Source: Lachnospiraceae bacterium (GTDB lineage: Bacteria > Bacillota > Clostridia > Lachnospirales > Lachnospiraceae). Taken from it: a DNA stretch of 64,000 nt. The notes under the pieces are model-generated. The model saw only the letters and a list, made by a program, of their open reading frames with translations, did not search any database and was not told the DNA's origin. Made by a program: the position numbers and the translations under genes. The DNA is taken from NCBI GenBank assembly GCA_017427775.1, contig JAFRSD010000002.1, positions 153,829 to 217,828 on the forward strand, read 5' to 3'. Below are positions 24,769-35,300 of this stretch, one piece after another (the first letter of the stretch is position 1; each line of letters starts with the position of its first letter).

Positions 24769-24813
24769 GTTTCGATACTCTGCCGTTTCCGGGTATGTGC
24801 CACCGTGCAGCCG

Positions 24814-25470
24814 CTATGAAATCCAGTAGCTTCCGTCCGGCGAATGAAAGACCGAGCCGGTCTCGCGGGAAAGTTCCTTACCCTGCCAGTCCTTGACAAC
24901 CAGCCTCGTATAGAAGCGGTAGTCTTCGGTCGCGCGGTCATGCTCCTCGTCCCAGCCTTCCTCGACCCATTCCTCGAGGTAAACCCTGTTCTCTTCGATC
25001 AGGGCAAGACTCTGGTTCGGTTCTTTCTTCATTGAAAAATGCGACGGATAATAACATTCCGCGCTATCCGTATTCTGGCTTACCACATATACGGGATTAC
25101 CGAGAATCCGAAGGTTATAAAGCTTGACCTCATCGGTGCCAAACTCCGCCACGGCCTCGGGGCGCTCCCCCGGCAGGTAACGATACAATGTCACTTTCTT
25201 CTTTCCGTAATCCCCCTGCAGGATCCAGTAATACCCGCCTGCATATGCGGGATTTGCGTATGCGGTTTCCTTCTTCTTTCGAAACGGCCGGTAAACCTTT
25301 CCGTTCGTAAAATCATAGAACAGTATCACCGAGCCAGGATAGCCGCCGCGTTCCGCCCACTCGACGAGATCATAAAGGTCCGACGTGTCCGTGTGCGCAT
25401 AAGCAAGGCGGTCCTGTCCGCAGATCTTCTCGATGTACCGTCCTGTTGTTTTTTCAAATCTTTTTAACAT
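24814..25470 (-). CDS. Unrecognised soluble protein
   Basis: A 218-residue soluble protein with many aromatic and charged beta-type segments (GYYWILQGDYGKKKVTLYRY, NPVYVVSQNTDS) and no motif that I recognise. The ATG at 25470 (MLKRFEKTT) follows AAGGA with 7-nt spacing. A predicted extended -10 promoter at 25522-25530 drives it, making it the first gene of the array's upstream transcript. Confidence 0.7.
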   Translation of the reverse strand: MLKRFEKTTGRYIEKICGQDRLAYAHTDTSDLYDLVEWAERGGYPGSVILFYDFTNGKVYRPFRKKKETAYANPAYAGGYYWILQGDYGKKKVTLYRYLPGERPEAVAEFGTDEVKLYNLRILGNPVYVVSQNTDSAECYYPSHFSMKKEPNQSLALIEENRVYLEEWVEEGWDEEHDRATEDYRFYTRLVVKDWQGKELSRETGSVFHSPDGSYWIS

Positions 25471-25521
25471 CTCTTCATCCTTTGGAAATGCACTTCCCAC
25501 TCCTTTTTGACCATTTTGTCT

Positions 25522-25530
25522 ATTATACCA
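25522..25530 (-). promoter_or_regulatory. Extended -10 promoter
   Basis: TGGTATAAT on the minus strand (TGn extension plus perfect -10), about 52 nt before the start codon at 25470. No good -35 box is visible. Confidence 0.6.
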
Positions 25531-25619
25531 CAAAAGGCCCCCAGATGGAATGAAAAGCTGCCTGAAAATGTGTCTCTTTTTCGGGCGGCAGCATGACCCG
25601 CCGACCCTGATTCACAAAG

Positions 25620-27179
25620 TTACTTTTCGAACATTCCCGTCTCTTCTCTGAGTCCTTCGGGCGTGAGACGGAGAATCCGGTCACACACTTCCGAAAGGTA
25701 TTTACGGTCATGGGATATGCTTATGATCGCCCCCGGAAATTCCTTCAGCATCCTTCGGATCACGGGACCCGAAAGAGGCGAGAAATTTCGAGTCGGTTCA
25801 TCTAAAAGCAGCACATTTGCCCCCGACATGCTGAGCTTCAAAAGCAGGACTTTCGCCTTCTGCCCGCCCGAGAGTTCCCGGATCGGATGATCCATCTCGT
25901 CGGCGGTGTACTTCAGCGAACCGAGGTACGTGCGGATCCTCGTGCGTTCCTCCTTGTCGCCCGTCATATCGAGATAATCGACCGGCGTCTCGTCAAGAGG
26001 AAGCAGTTCTTCGTAATTCTGCGGCATATACTGCGCACGGATGTCCTTTCTCGCAAGCAGTTCCTCCGCAAGTTTTGAAATAAGCGTCGTTTTGCCGCTG
26101 CCGTTGTCACCGATGATTGCGATCTTTTCGGAACCTCGAAGCTTCAGTTCGACGTCTTTTGCAAGAATGCGGCTTCCGTCCGCCGTAAGGAGTTCCGGTA
26201 TTACGCACTGAACGACCCATTTGCCGGAAGGAATGACGCTGTTTGCGTCTCCGAGCTTGAAGAAGATTGCCTCCTCCTGCTCGGGCATCTCGGTCATGTT
26301 CTCGTCCTCGCGCTCGAAGCGGTGCTCCATCGCCTTGACGTTCTTCATTTTCTTCTTTAGGAGCCGTCCGAGGGAATCGTGAAAGTTGAAATTCGCGTTA
26401 CTGAGCTGTGCGTTCACGGTCTGCTCCATCTTACGGATCTTCTCGTCGCGGATGCGTTTCTCGCGGCGTTCGGACTGTGCGATCTGCTCCTGCTTTTCGA
26501 AGGCGTTCAGACGCTCCGAGACGTACTGCCGGTATGGCACATTGGCCACCGTATGACGGCATACCGTCTTTCTGCGGATCTGTTCAAAATGAATCACGCG
26601 GTTCGCCGTGCGCTCAATTAACGTCTCGTCGTGCGAGATGAAAAGCACCGCATACGGCCATCCGTTGATCAACTCTTCCATCCACTCGAGCGTTTCGATA
26701 TCGATGTCGTTGGACGGTTCGTCTAACAGAAGGATCGTCGGGTTCTCGCAAAGGATACGCATCATCTGCGCCTTCACGCGCTCCCCGCCGGAGAGCGTCC
26801 GCATCTCCTGTTCCCTGTAGAAGAACTGAGCCTCGACATGGCAGTCGGCTGTCAATCCGGCAAGTTCCTTCGGTGTCCGGTCAAGGAAATCCGCGCTCTC
26901 GCAGAAATACTCGCAAACGGTCTTGTTCTTCTCCTGTTCGGGAAGTTCCTGCGGCAGGTATCCGAGCTTCTCACCGCTCATGATCCGCTCTCCCCGGCAC
27001 TCGAGATAATCGTCGACCAAGTCCGGATCATAGATCCATTTCATAAGTGATGTTTTGCCGTTTCCCTCCTCGCCGATCAGCACGGCGCGGTCACCCTTAT
27101 TGAGCACTAAGGAAAATCCGTCAAGGATCGTTCGCAGATCCTTTTTATGTGTTAACGTTACGTTTTTAATCTGAAACAT
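25620..27179 (-). CDS. ABC-F ribosome-protection ATPase, CplR-type
   Basis: A 519-residue soluble protein with two ABC ATPase domains and no membrane part, so an ABC-F factor that acts on the ribosome. Domain 1: Walker A GEEGNGKTS (36-44), signature LSGGERVKAQ, Walker B ILLLDEPSNDID. Then a charged linker (KRIRDEKIRKMEQTVN, GRLLKKKMKNVKAMEHRFE). Domain 2: GDNGSGKTT, LSGGQKAKVL, VLLLDEPTRNFSP. From memory, the N-terminal pattern (QIKNVTLTHKKDLRTI) and linker closely resemble CplR of Clostridium perfringens, which protects against pleuromutilins, lincosamides and streptogramin A. The ATG at 27179 follows AGGAGG. The leader upstream looks like an antibiotic-responsive attenuator. Confidence 0.88.
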   Translation of the reverse strand: MFQIKNVTLTHKKDLRTILDGFSLVLNKGDRAVLIGEEGNGKTSLMKWIYDPDLVDDYLECRGERIMSGEKLGYLPQELPEQEKNKTVCEYFCESADFLDRTPKELAGLTADCHVEAQFFYREQEMRTLSGGERVKAQMMRILCENPTILLLDEPSNDIDIETLEWMEELINGWPYAVLFISHDETLIERTANRVIHFEQIRRKTVCRHTVANVPYRQYVSERLNAFEKQEQIAQSERREKRIRDEKIRKMEQTVNAQLSNANFNFHDSLGRLLKKKMKNVKAMEHRFEREDENMTEMPEQEEAIFFKLGDANSVIPSGKWVVQCVIPELLTADGSRILAKDVELKLRGSEKIAIIGDNGSGKTTLISKLAEELLARKDIRAQYMPQNYEELLPLDETPVDYLDMTGDKEERTRIRTYLGSLKYTADEMDHPIRELSGGQKAKVLLLKLSMSGANVLLLDEPTRNFSPLSGPVIRRMLKEFPGAIISISHDRKYLSEVCDRILRLTPEGLREETGMFEK

Positions 27180-27265
27180 GAAGACCACCTCCTTCGGTTC
27201 ACAAAAACTGCCCCGGGAACGCCTTCATATTCATACGCAAATCCGATTCGAGCGATTTGTCTGAA

Positions 27266-27301
27266 TATAAAGCAAGCCCCGACACCTTCCGGTATCGGGG
27301 C
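27266..27301 (-). terminator. Attenuator terminator in the ABC-F leader
   Basis: GCCCCGACACC (27276-27286) and GGTATCGGGGC (27291-27301) form an 11-bp stem with one mismatch and loop TTCC. On the minus strand it is followed by TTGCTTTATATT. It lies between the leader peptide and the ABC-F start codon, so it would end transcription early unless opened. Confidence 0.75.
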
Positions 27302-27321
27302 ATAAAATCAGCATTATATAG

Positions 27322-27441
27322 CTATGCCTGTTCTGGCATAGAATTCTCATGTGCTATTTTGCGCTTCTCCGGGAGGCAGTACCAACATACAAATATTCTT
27401 TTGTGAAAGTTCTCAGACTAATAATCATTTGTATACCTCCC
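27322..27441 (-). promoter_or_regulatory. Leader RNA with alternative pairings
   Basis: Three complementarities are visible in the ABC-F leader transcript. The leader-peptide ribosome site GGGAGG (27436-27441) can pair with CCTCCC at the end of the leader frame (27371-27376), extended by ATACAAAT/ATTTGTAT. CCTCCCGG (27369-27376) can instead pair, with one mismatch, with CCGGAAGG inside the terminator (27285-27292). CTATGCC/GGCATAG (27322-27341) forms a separate small hairpin. The first two are mutually exclusive, as expected of an attenuator. Confidence 0.6.
27354..27428 (-). CDS. Leader peptide of the ABC-F gene (24 residues)
   Basis: A short frame starting MIISLRTFTKEYLYVGT and ending SRRSAK, with a textbook ribosome site GGGAGG 7 nt before ATG. 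It starts about 60 nt after the promoter and ends 52 nt before the terminator hairpin. Drug-stalled ribosomes on such leaders switch on erm and ABC-F resistance genes in other Firmicutes, so this peptide is probably the sensor. Too short for normal gene calling. Confidence 0.72.
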   Translation of the reverse strand: MIISLRTFTKEYLYVGTASRRSAK

Positions 27442-27490
27442 TTTCTCGCTTATAGCGTATTTGATTTCGCCAGCACTGCTGACATGGCAG

Positions 27491-27519
27491 ATTATAAAGG
27501 CACATTCGGAAAATGTCAA
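27491..27519 (-). promoter_or_regulatory. Consensus promoter of the ABC-F transcript
   Basis: TTGACA (27514-27519), 17-nt spacer, TATAAT (27491-27496) on the minus strand: a perfect sigma-A consensus. The transcript would have a leader of roughly 300 nt before the ABC-F start. Strong constitutive initiation fits control by attenuation. Confidence 0.88.
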
Positions 27520-27577
27520 GCCGCAAATGACAATTTCCGCAATTGAAAAAAGTCAGCTTCCGCTATAGCGCAAATCG

Positions 27578-27649
27578 GTGGAAGCGGCCGACGGGCATGC
27601 CGGAGGGTGTTTTTCTTCCGCAGGCATGCCCGGTCTGCCGCTTTACCAC
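27578..27649. repeat. Long imperfect hairpin with CGGGCATGCC arms
   Basis: CGGGCATGCC (27592-27601) and GGCATGCCCG (27623-27632) are perfect complements. The stem continues outward with AGCGGC/GCCGCT and GTGG/CCAC. It shares the GGGCATGCC core with the hairpin at 27667-27705. No coding frame is supported here. Confidence 0.6.
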
Positions 27650-27666
27650 TTTCTAAATAGCAAGAA

Positions 27667-27705
27667 GGGCATGCCGGGGAGCTTAAACTCCCGTCCGGCA
27701 TGCCC
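27667..27705 (-). terminator. Hairpin terminator after the membrane-protein gene
   Basis: GGGCATGCCGG (27667-27677) and CCGGCATGCCC (27695-27705) form an 11-bp perfect stem with an inner GGAG/CTCC stem. On the minus strand TTCTTGCTATTT follows. It is 19 nt past the stop of the gene ending at 27724. Confidence 0.65.
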
Positions 27706-27723
27706 AATCAGTCATTTTACCGT

Positions 27724-29211
27724 TTATTTCTCAACAACATCTTCAGCAGCTTCGGTTACTGCCTCCTCAACCGCCTCAGCTCCATCGGAAACAACTTCCG
27801 CTGCGTCTTCCACTTTCTTGATTGACTCAGTTGCATCTTCTACCGCATCCTCAACGACGTCGGTCGCTTCCTCTGCTACGTCCGCCGCTTCCTCTGCGAC
27901 ATCTTCTACAGCTTCCTCAACAGCCTCAGCCGCATCGTCGGCCTTCTTCTCTACTTTCTCGCCGATTCTCTCAAGCGCGTCGGAAAGGTCATCTTCCTTG
28001 CCCGTAGCAACTTCCTTGGCTGCCTCTTCGCTGAGACGCGCAAGCTTCGCTGCCATGTCGTCAGACAGATTGTCAACGGTATAAGAAACTTCCTTAGAAA
28101 GATCGGTCGTGTTACTGATCTTCTCGTATGCAGCCTCAATTTCCTCAGCGGAAGGGCCGGATGATTTCAACGATTCCTTCATCGCATCAACGGATGCAAC
28201 TACTGCTGCAGCTTCCTCGACCTTCGCGGCTGCCTTCGGAGCTTCGGGTACGTTTGCGAATACCGTATTGGCCGGCGGAGGCGTCACAGGCTTTGCGGGT
28301 GCAGGCTGGTTGTTTACCGGAGCTGCCGTCTGTGCAGGCTGACCTGCAGTCGGAACGGGCTGCGCTGCCGCCGGAACTGCTGCCTGTGCGGGCTGAACTG
28401 CTGCCGGAACGGGCTGTGCCGGGTAGATCGGACGGTTATTCTGGTATGCCGGCTGCTGCGCCTGGAAGAACATCGCAGCTGCTACCTGCGGCTGACCCTG
28501 GTCAACCGGAACGGAAGCATTCTTCACGCCGTTGAGTGCCTCACACTTCAGGGTTGCCCAGCGTCCCAGCAGGATTACAACCAAGAACATGGACAGCGTT
28601 GTCGCGAAAGAATTCATATTGTTTGCCTGGAATCTCGACACATAACTCGACCAGAGATCGGAATCAAAATCATCCGTAAACAGTTCGAGAATTCCTGCCG
28701 CAATGGAGATTCCGAGGATAAACGCACTGAAGATAAATGCCAGCGTCGAAAATGCTCCGACCGTCGAAGACTTTCCGAGCAAAGCAATCGATGCGCACAG
28801 TAAGAACACAAGAACCATTCCGACCAGTACGCAGGAATAGATGAAGGTAAATGTCTTCATGCTGTCCCATTTCCAGTTTTTCATATACTTCGACGCGTAA
28901 TCAGCCCAATAATACATACGGTACGCGAACAGTCCCGTTGCGAGAAGCACACTAATAAAGAACATGGCGCGGTTCTCGGTAAACATGGCGATGAAAAGCA
29001 CAAGGAGTACAAGAAGCAGTGCGTAAACAAGCATATGCAACTTGAGCGAATCCTTATTCTTGAAAATCATCTTCAGTACCTTGAACACGTTCGTATCCAT
29101 AGCCTTGGCCGTATAAAGCATGGATACAACATAATCATACAATCCGGCGATAAATGCCGCAAGGAACAAGATTCCCGAGGCAAATGCGAATTTCTTGCTT
29201 TTATCATTCAT
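27724..29211 (-). CDS. Polytopic membrane protein with Pro/Ala and acidic repeat tail
   Basis: A 495-residue protein of unknown function. The N-terminal 230 residues hold about six hydrophobic segments. Residues 255-320 are Ala/Pro/Gln-rich (PAQPVPAAVQPAQAAVPAAA). The C-terminal 165 residues are a string of short Ala/Glu/Val/Asp units (EEAADVAEEATDVVEDAVED), strongly acidic and predicted amphipathic-helical. The ATG at 29211 follows AGGAGG. It has its own promoter and is a single-gene transcript between two terminators. The tail could bind cations, a cell-wall polymer or a positively charged partner. No family recognised. Confidence 0.78.
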   Translation of the reverse strand: MNDKSKKFAFASGILFLAAFIAGLYDYVVSMLYTAKAMDTNVFKVLKMIFKNKDSLKLHMLVYALLLVLLVLFIAMFTENRAMFFISVLLATGLFAYRMYYWADYASKYMKNWKWDSMKTFTFIYSCVLVGMVLVFLLCASIALLGKSSTVGAFSTLAFIFSAFILGISIAAGILELFTDDFDSDLWSSYVSRFQANNMNSFATTLSMFLVVILLGRWATLKCEALNGVKNASVPVDQGQPQVAAAMFFQAQQPAYQNNRPIYPAQPVPAAVQPAQAAVPAAAQPVPTAGQPAQTAAPVNNQPAPAKPVTPPPANTVFANVPEAPKAAAKVEEAAAVVASVDAMKESLKSSGPSAEEIEAAYEKISNTTDLSKEVSYTVDNLSDDMAAKLARLSEEAAKEVATGKEDDLSDALERIGEKVEKKADDAAEAVEEAVEDVAEEAADVAEEATDVVEDAVEDATESIKKVEDAAEVVSDGAEAVEEAVTEAAEDVVEK

Positions 29212-29243
29212 GGATGGAACCTCCTTTGATTGGTATTTATAAA

Positions 29244-29272
29244 ATTGTATCATTTACGAAAATGAAAGTCAA
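29244..29272 (-). promoter_or_regulatory. Promoter of the acidic-tail membrane protein
   Basis: TTGACT (29267-29272), 17-nt spacer, TACAAT (29244-29249). The -35 box abuts the U-tract of the terminator at 29272-29308. Confidence 0.8.
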
Positions 29273-29308
29273 GAAAACCGGAGCCACATTTCTCATGCAG
29301 CTCCGGTT
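29272..29308 (-). terminator. Terminator of the giant-lipoprotein operon
   Basis: AACCGGAGC (29276-29284) pairs with GCTCCGGTT (29300-29308), followed on the minus strand by TTCTTGACTTTC. It is 14 nt beyond the stop of the 2490-residue gene. Confidence 0.8.
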
Positions 29309-29322
29309 CCCGTTTTTCTCAA

Positions 29323-32300
29323 TTATGAATTAAAATCCGGTAATTTGATTGTAACTTTGTAGGAAGTTTCTTTGTAAATGTCTGCCTTCTTCGGTTTCAC
29401 GGTGAGGGTAAACGTGTACTCTCCATTGATGTCTTCGAGGTTGATATTATTATCGACCACGAAAACTCCGTCGGAATCTTCATCCTCAGGATCGATAACG
29501 AGCCGGTAACTGTTCATCTGGTAATACTCGCTCTCATCATCAAGGTACCACTCTCCCTGCCCGGCATCCGTATAACTCGAATAGGTTGCGATGCCAAGGA
29601 ACCAGTAGCACACCGACAAAGCTGTATTCTCACTGTTGATTTCCTTCGGTTCAATCATTTCAGTGATGTCGAGAACATAGGTGCCGTTAACCTTGCGGAA
29701 CGTCTCCACTTCACTTGTCAACGCCAGCTCTACAAGCAGCGGCGTTTCCTTCGTATGAGAAGAATCGTTCTCGCAGACTTCCACAAGTTTGCCGGCCTTC
29801 CAGCCACTCATATATTTTCCGCCGAACTCATTCTCTTCAAAGATTCTCTCCGGATTTGCGGTAAGGTTCGTGTCCACAGCATACTTGTGACCCTTCTTAT
29901 TCTCCTTAACCGTAATCTCACGGGTTCCGAACGCCTGATTCTTAAAGGTCGCGGTATAGATGATCTCACCGTCCTCTTCGCAGGTTGCAGGCTGATTCTT
30001 CTTAACAGATGCGGCAACGGTTTCCGTCTCCGTCTGTTCCGGGTTCTCCTTGTTGTAGCGGGAAGCCTTCATCTTCGTGTTGTTTTCGGTCATCTCTACC
30101 GTTACTTCACTCCATACGGGATCCAGAACCGGTACATCCGCAACGGTCTTCGACCAGGTTCCGAATGCGGTATTATTGAACTTCGCCGAGTAAGTCGTCT
30201 CGCCCTTATCGGTCCAGGTCGGATCCTTGGTCTGCTTCTTGGTCACATTTGCCGTTTCCGTCTCATAATGACTGTTATCATTCTTGCAGTACCGTGTTGC
30301 CTTAACCGTCTTCTTGTCCGTGGACCATTCGTATGTTACTTCGCCCCATTCGTGGCCGAATGCCTGGGTAACTACCGTCTTCTTCTGGCGGACAAATGCA
30401 CCGTCCTTCGTGAAGTTCTTCGACGTGTATTGTGTCTTTCCGTCCTTTGTACAGGTTGCGGGTTCGAGAACGGTCTTGTCAACCGAAACCGTCTCAGAAA
30501 CGTAATGGCTGCTGTCTCTCTTACAGGTCTTCTTGGCCGTCAATGTCTGGTCGTCCGTTCCCCATATATATTCGGGCGCGCCCCAGTCACATCCGACAGG
30601 ATCGATCCTCTCTTCTACGGAACGTCCGCAGTCTTTGCAGACTCTCGTCTTAATTCCGAAATCGAAACAGCCGGGTTCCTTCGTAACAACCGGATCGCCG
30701 AGATGCTCATGCCGGTTAGCGTCGGCAGCCTGTTCGGCAACCTCCGTCTTCTCCGCGCCGCAGACTTTGCATTTAAAGTAGAACTCGCTCGGTCTTACGC
30801 AGCTGCCTTCTTTATAGCGGCCGGTATCGATATATGTATGCGTCACAACCGGAGGAATACTCTCTTCCTTCGTAACGCTGCACAGCTTACAGGTATGCTG
30901 CTTCTTACCGTATTCGCAGGTAGCTTCCTTGGTTACTACCCACTCGCCCCAGTCATGGAATTCATCCAGATCGCAGGCTGCCAGCTCAATGATATTCAAT
31001 TCCTTGCCACAAGTCAGACAGTGCTCTGCGGTGTATCCGTCACTGCTGCAGGTTCTCTCTTTGACCGTCACGCGGGTACCGTCCGAGAGATGATTTCCGT
31101 GCGCCGGGATAACAAATCCCTCGCCCACGATCGCGTCACAATCCTTACAACGATAATTACCGGAGAAACCGTCCTTCGCACAGGTCGCGGGAATGCCTTC
31201 TTCGCGGTACGATTCACCATGTACGGTCGTGTCGAAAGGAATCTCCTCATGCACTTCCGTATGGCACCACAGACAGCGGCGAAGCAGATCGCCGTGTGTG
31301 GAACAGGTCGAGGTGGAAAGAACGATTTCTTCCCAGTTGTGGCGGTCAGGTTCGATCGGCAGTTCAACGCCGTCCTTAACCAGTCCGCAGAGTACGCATG
31401 TATATCCGGCAAGACCGGTTTTCGCACAGGTCGCTTCTATCGTTACATTTTCCCCGGTCCAGTCATGAACATGCCAGTAAGCATTGGCGATCACGTCGCC
31501 TCTCGGCATTACATAGGTGGAGTTCATAACCTTTCCGTCGATCATCCATACAAGGTCAAGGCCTTCTCTGGCGGCCAGTGTCGGAGCTGTCGGCGTGGTA
31601 CCGATCTCGACAATATCCGTGCGGATGTCCTTGCCGTCTTCGGTCCATGTAATCTTGCTCGTACCGAGCGTGTATCTTACGTAAACCGTAATGTCCTTAT
31701 TGGGCATCGCGTATTCGTACGGGTACTCCGGCGAATCCTTCTCCGGCGCGGTCCGGAACAGCATCTGGTAGTTCTCTCTGTACAGTTCGTCAGGAACCTT
31801 CATGTAGAGAAGATCGCCGGTCCGGGCTGTGGTTATCTTCCTATAGGAATCGTCGGTAATCCAGGTAACCTCATGCGTGTTGCCGACAAATGCGGCGTAA
31901 TACGTTGTGTCGTGCTCGGGCATTTTGGTATTCTTATCAACGACTCCGCCGACCGCGGTCTGCCAGTGGGAAAATGTCATGCCCGCCTTCTTGAGTCCGG
32001 AGCCGTCCGGAAGATCCATCGTGCGGCCGCACGGCGTCTTAAACTCCGCCACAACGGCGTTGCCGTTCTTAAAGGTTACGGTAAAGTCCTTAGGCGTCTG
32101 TATGCCGATCATGACAATGTAACTTGACGGAACCTTTGTCGTCGCGTCTACCTTGGTCAGATGGCTGTAATCGCCGCGTTTCATTGCCGCAAGTGCCTGG
32201 TTACGTGCCTGGCGCATCGTCTCGCCCCAGTTGTAATAACTCTGTACCGTAAAGTCATACATATACCACTCGGTCGTGTAAGAATCCTTACGGTAATCAG

Positions 32301-35300
32301 CCAGACGCTTCGGAATGTAATCCATGATCGGAAGACCTACGAGCACGCGCTCGCAATCCGGATGATAATCCCAGCCGTGGACATTGTCCGGATTCCAGTT
32401 CCATTCACTGGAGCAGAGTGACCAGTCACGCACGTCCGGATTCAGATTGTTCTCATCGAAGATATCCCAGCTTACCGGTTTCTCCATCTTGCGGTAAAGG
32501 ATACGGATTACCGTCTCGGTTCCGCGCATGGTGAAACGGGTCTCGCCCTGACCGTCGTCAATGGCTTTCTGATTCTGTTCACAGAACTTATCGACCAGTC
32601 TCGCATAAGCATTATAGATATTCTGCTTTACGATAAAATCCGCTACCGCCGCATCGAGCTTGTCTTTTAATTCCTTCAGTGTGTTTTTATCCGGCTTCGC
32701 GCTGAACTTATATACGTAATACTCGGAAGATCTGGCCTGTTTTTTCAGCTTCGCAGTTTGCAGTTCCTTTTGGGCAACATTCCGCTTGTCTTTCAGTTCC
32801 TGCTCATCCGGATATCCGAGATAATAGAGCTTATAACCAGGGAATTTCTCCGTGATCTTCTCATCGATATAAACGTAGCACTCAATTCCTTCGTAACCGC
32901 TTACTGCGCCGGTACCGACGAGATTCCATTTGTTCCATACGTTAGCACTGTCCTGCAGGTAATACTCTACTTTCGCGGTCCGCTGCGTTCCCTTCCAGTG
33001 AACGTAAACGGTACGCTGCAGCTTTTGCGTGCTGAAACCGAACGCGGTATTCTGGTAGGTAAATACGACTTTGCCGTATACTTCGTCCGTATTCGGATCT
33101 ACCGGACACACATAGATCTCATTGGTCGCAGGAAGATACTGGAACGAAGAAGCGCCGGACTTCACGCTGCCGTTCTTGCCGGTCAGGTCGAAACACTCTA
33201 CGATAAAGTGTTCCTCGTTGTTCTGCTTCCAGGTACGTGTTCCGTTAAAGACGACCGGGTTATTCTCCTCGTCATATCCGATTGTCTCGGTCTTGACCGT
33301 AAACTCCTTCGCATTTTCCCCGTTGACCTTCGTCGAATCCATGCTCCTCTCGCTGACCTTACCGGTGCTGAGAGCCATCAGTTTAACTTTAAACAGGTCG
33401 TCCGTGACTTTGACCGTGTTCTGTCCGTTCGGGATCTCGACGGAGAGTTTCGAATCATTCGGGCTGATCATCAGCTCGATCGGGTACTCGACACAGCCGA
33501 GCTGTATCAGCGGCGTCTTCTTGTTGTAGAGACTCCAGCTCTTCGCGGCTCTTCCCATCGCCACCTGAACTTTAATGCTGATGTCCGCGTAGATACCGAT
33601 CTCAAACAGAAGCGAACCCATTGCCCCGCTTGTGGAACCGCGTCCCGAGGTCCATTCATACCAGCAGTAAAGGAATCCGTACAGTTCCGCATAGACACCG
33701 GCGGAAGCAACAACGCCTACGGAATCGAGATCCGTACTGAACAGGCCGATTCTGAGGTCAAGCGATACACCGGCTTTCAGGCCGATCATACCGAATGCGT
33801 AGAAATCGGCACGGAAGTTGGGTGTCTCAACATCCTTTACGCTTGCGCCGTCACCGACGCGCTTCTCGTTCATTTCCTCACCGCCGCCCCAGATCTTCGC
33901 CCGGAACGTGTAGGAATATTCCTTCGCATTTGCATAGCTTACGCCTGCGCCGATCGCGGCGTTAATCTTCAGGCCGACGGTGAATTTGATCTTCATTCCG
34001 ACATGAACGATGTTCATCGGGTCAACCGGAAAATCCAACGAAGCAAGCGTTACATCGACAAGGTTGATGTACTGCGAATCGTTCGAAAGCATCGAGGAGT
34101 ATTTGGTCGGAAGGTCTCCGCCGATTCCGCTGGACTTGTAATCCTGCTTGGAATCCTTGCCGCTCTTCTCATCGCCGTTCGAACTGAACTGGGCACCCTG
34201 GCCCTGTCCCTTCTTCTCCTGCTTTTCCGCTTTCTCAAGAAGTTTGTTTCCGGCTTTGATCAGTGCCTTTGCGGCGGATGTTCTCTTCTTTCTCGTTTCA
34301 TCGTCCATCTCCGCGCCCTTGTTATCGGAAGCGAAGTCGCCTACGAGTTCCTCCCAGCTCTTCGACTTATCCTTATCCATCTGCTTGGTCTTCGCAGTAA
34401 CCATAACACCGAAACCGGTATAGGTACCGGCCTGCAGGGAAGCCGTTACGTCAAGGCTTGAAGTAAGGCCGATCGGGTTCTTGTGACGTACCACATGGAT
34501 GGTAGGCGTCAGCAGGAATTCCTGCTCGAGTGCGATCACCGGCTGAATCTCCAGCTTGCCGGCTTCCATGATCGTAATGGTAATGACAAAGGATACCGCA
34601 ACTTCCGCGCGGACACCCTTCTTATTCTTAAAATGCTGCAGTTCCAGTCCGCAGAGGAATGTTACATCAATATCGCTAACTTCGACCTTCTTCGCGCCGT
34701 CCGAAAGTTTGCGGAGGTCATCGAGCGTCAGGTCACCCTGTTCGGATTTGATCGTCATGTTACGGATCTGCTCGGCATACTCAAGGCTGTCGATATCCTT
34801 GTCCTCGCCGAGTACGAGAGCCGTCAGGAAATCGGACGTCTCATCCACGATACCGCTGCTCAGGATCTGCTCGCGCATGCTCTTTTCGAGTTCTTCACTC
34901 TCAACGTCGCTGAGCTCGAGTTCCACTTCGGGCATCTGCATATAGAGAAGCTTCTCGTCTGCGAAAATGACATCCTCCGAAACAGCCTTGTAGGTTGCGG
35001 TAATGCCGGCGTCGGTCTTCTCCGTCTTCGTAACGCGGCCGTAGCCGGTCACCTTGTAATTGTTCGCGCCGAGCGTGCCCTTGTAAAATGCAAGGTAGTC
35101 GCCCTCGTCCACCGTCGTATCGGCGGTCAGTTCGTATTTCTTGAATGCGGCGCTGCCGAAATTCATCGAAGCCTTGGCAATCTTGATAACGCCGTCCTCG
35201 ATGCTGCCGTCGTCCGGAACCGGGATCAGGTCCGGAATCGCTACGATATCCGCAACGTTCGCGTTTTCGTATTCGTATTTGCCGTTTCCGAGATCCTTCT

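Noticed and set aside
27578..28084. Ser/Ala-rich plus-strand frame near 27.6-28.1 kb
   Set aside because: It is the complement of the acidic repeat tail and the hairpin region; low-complexity artefact.
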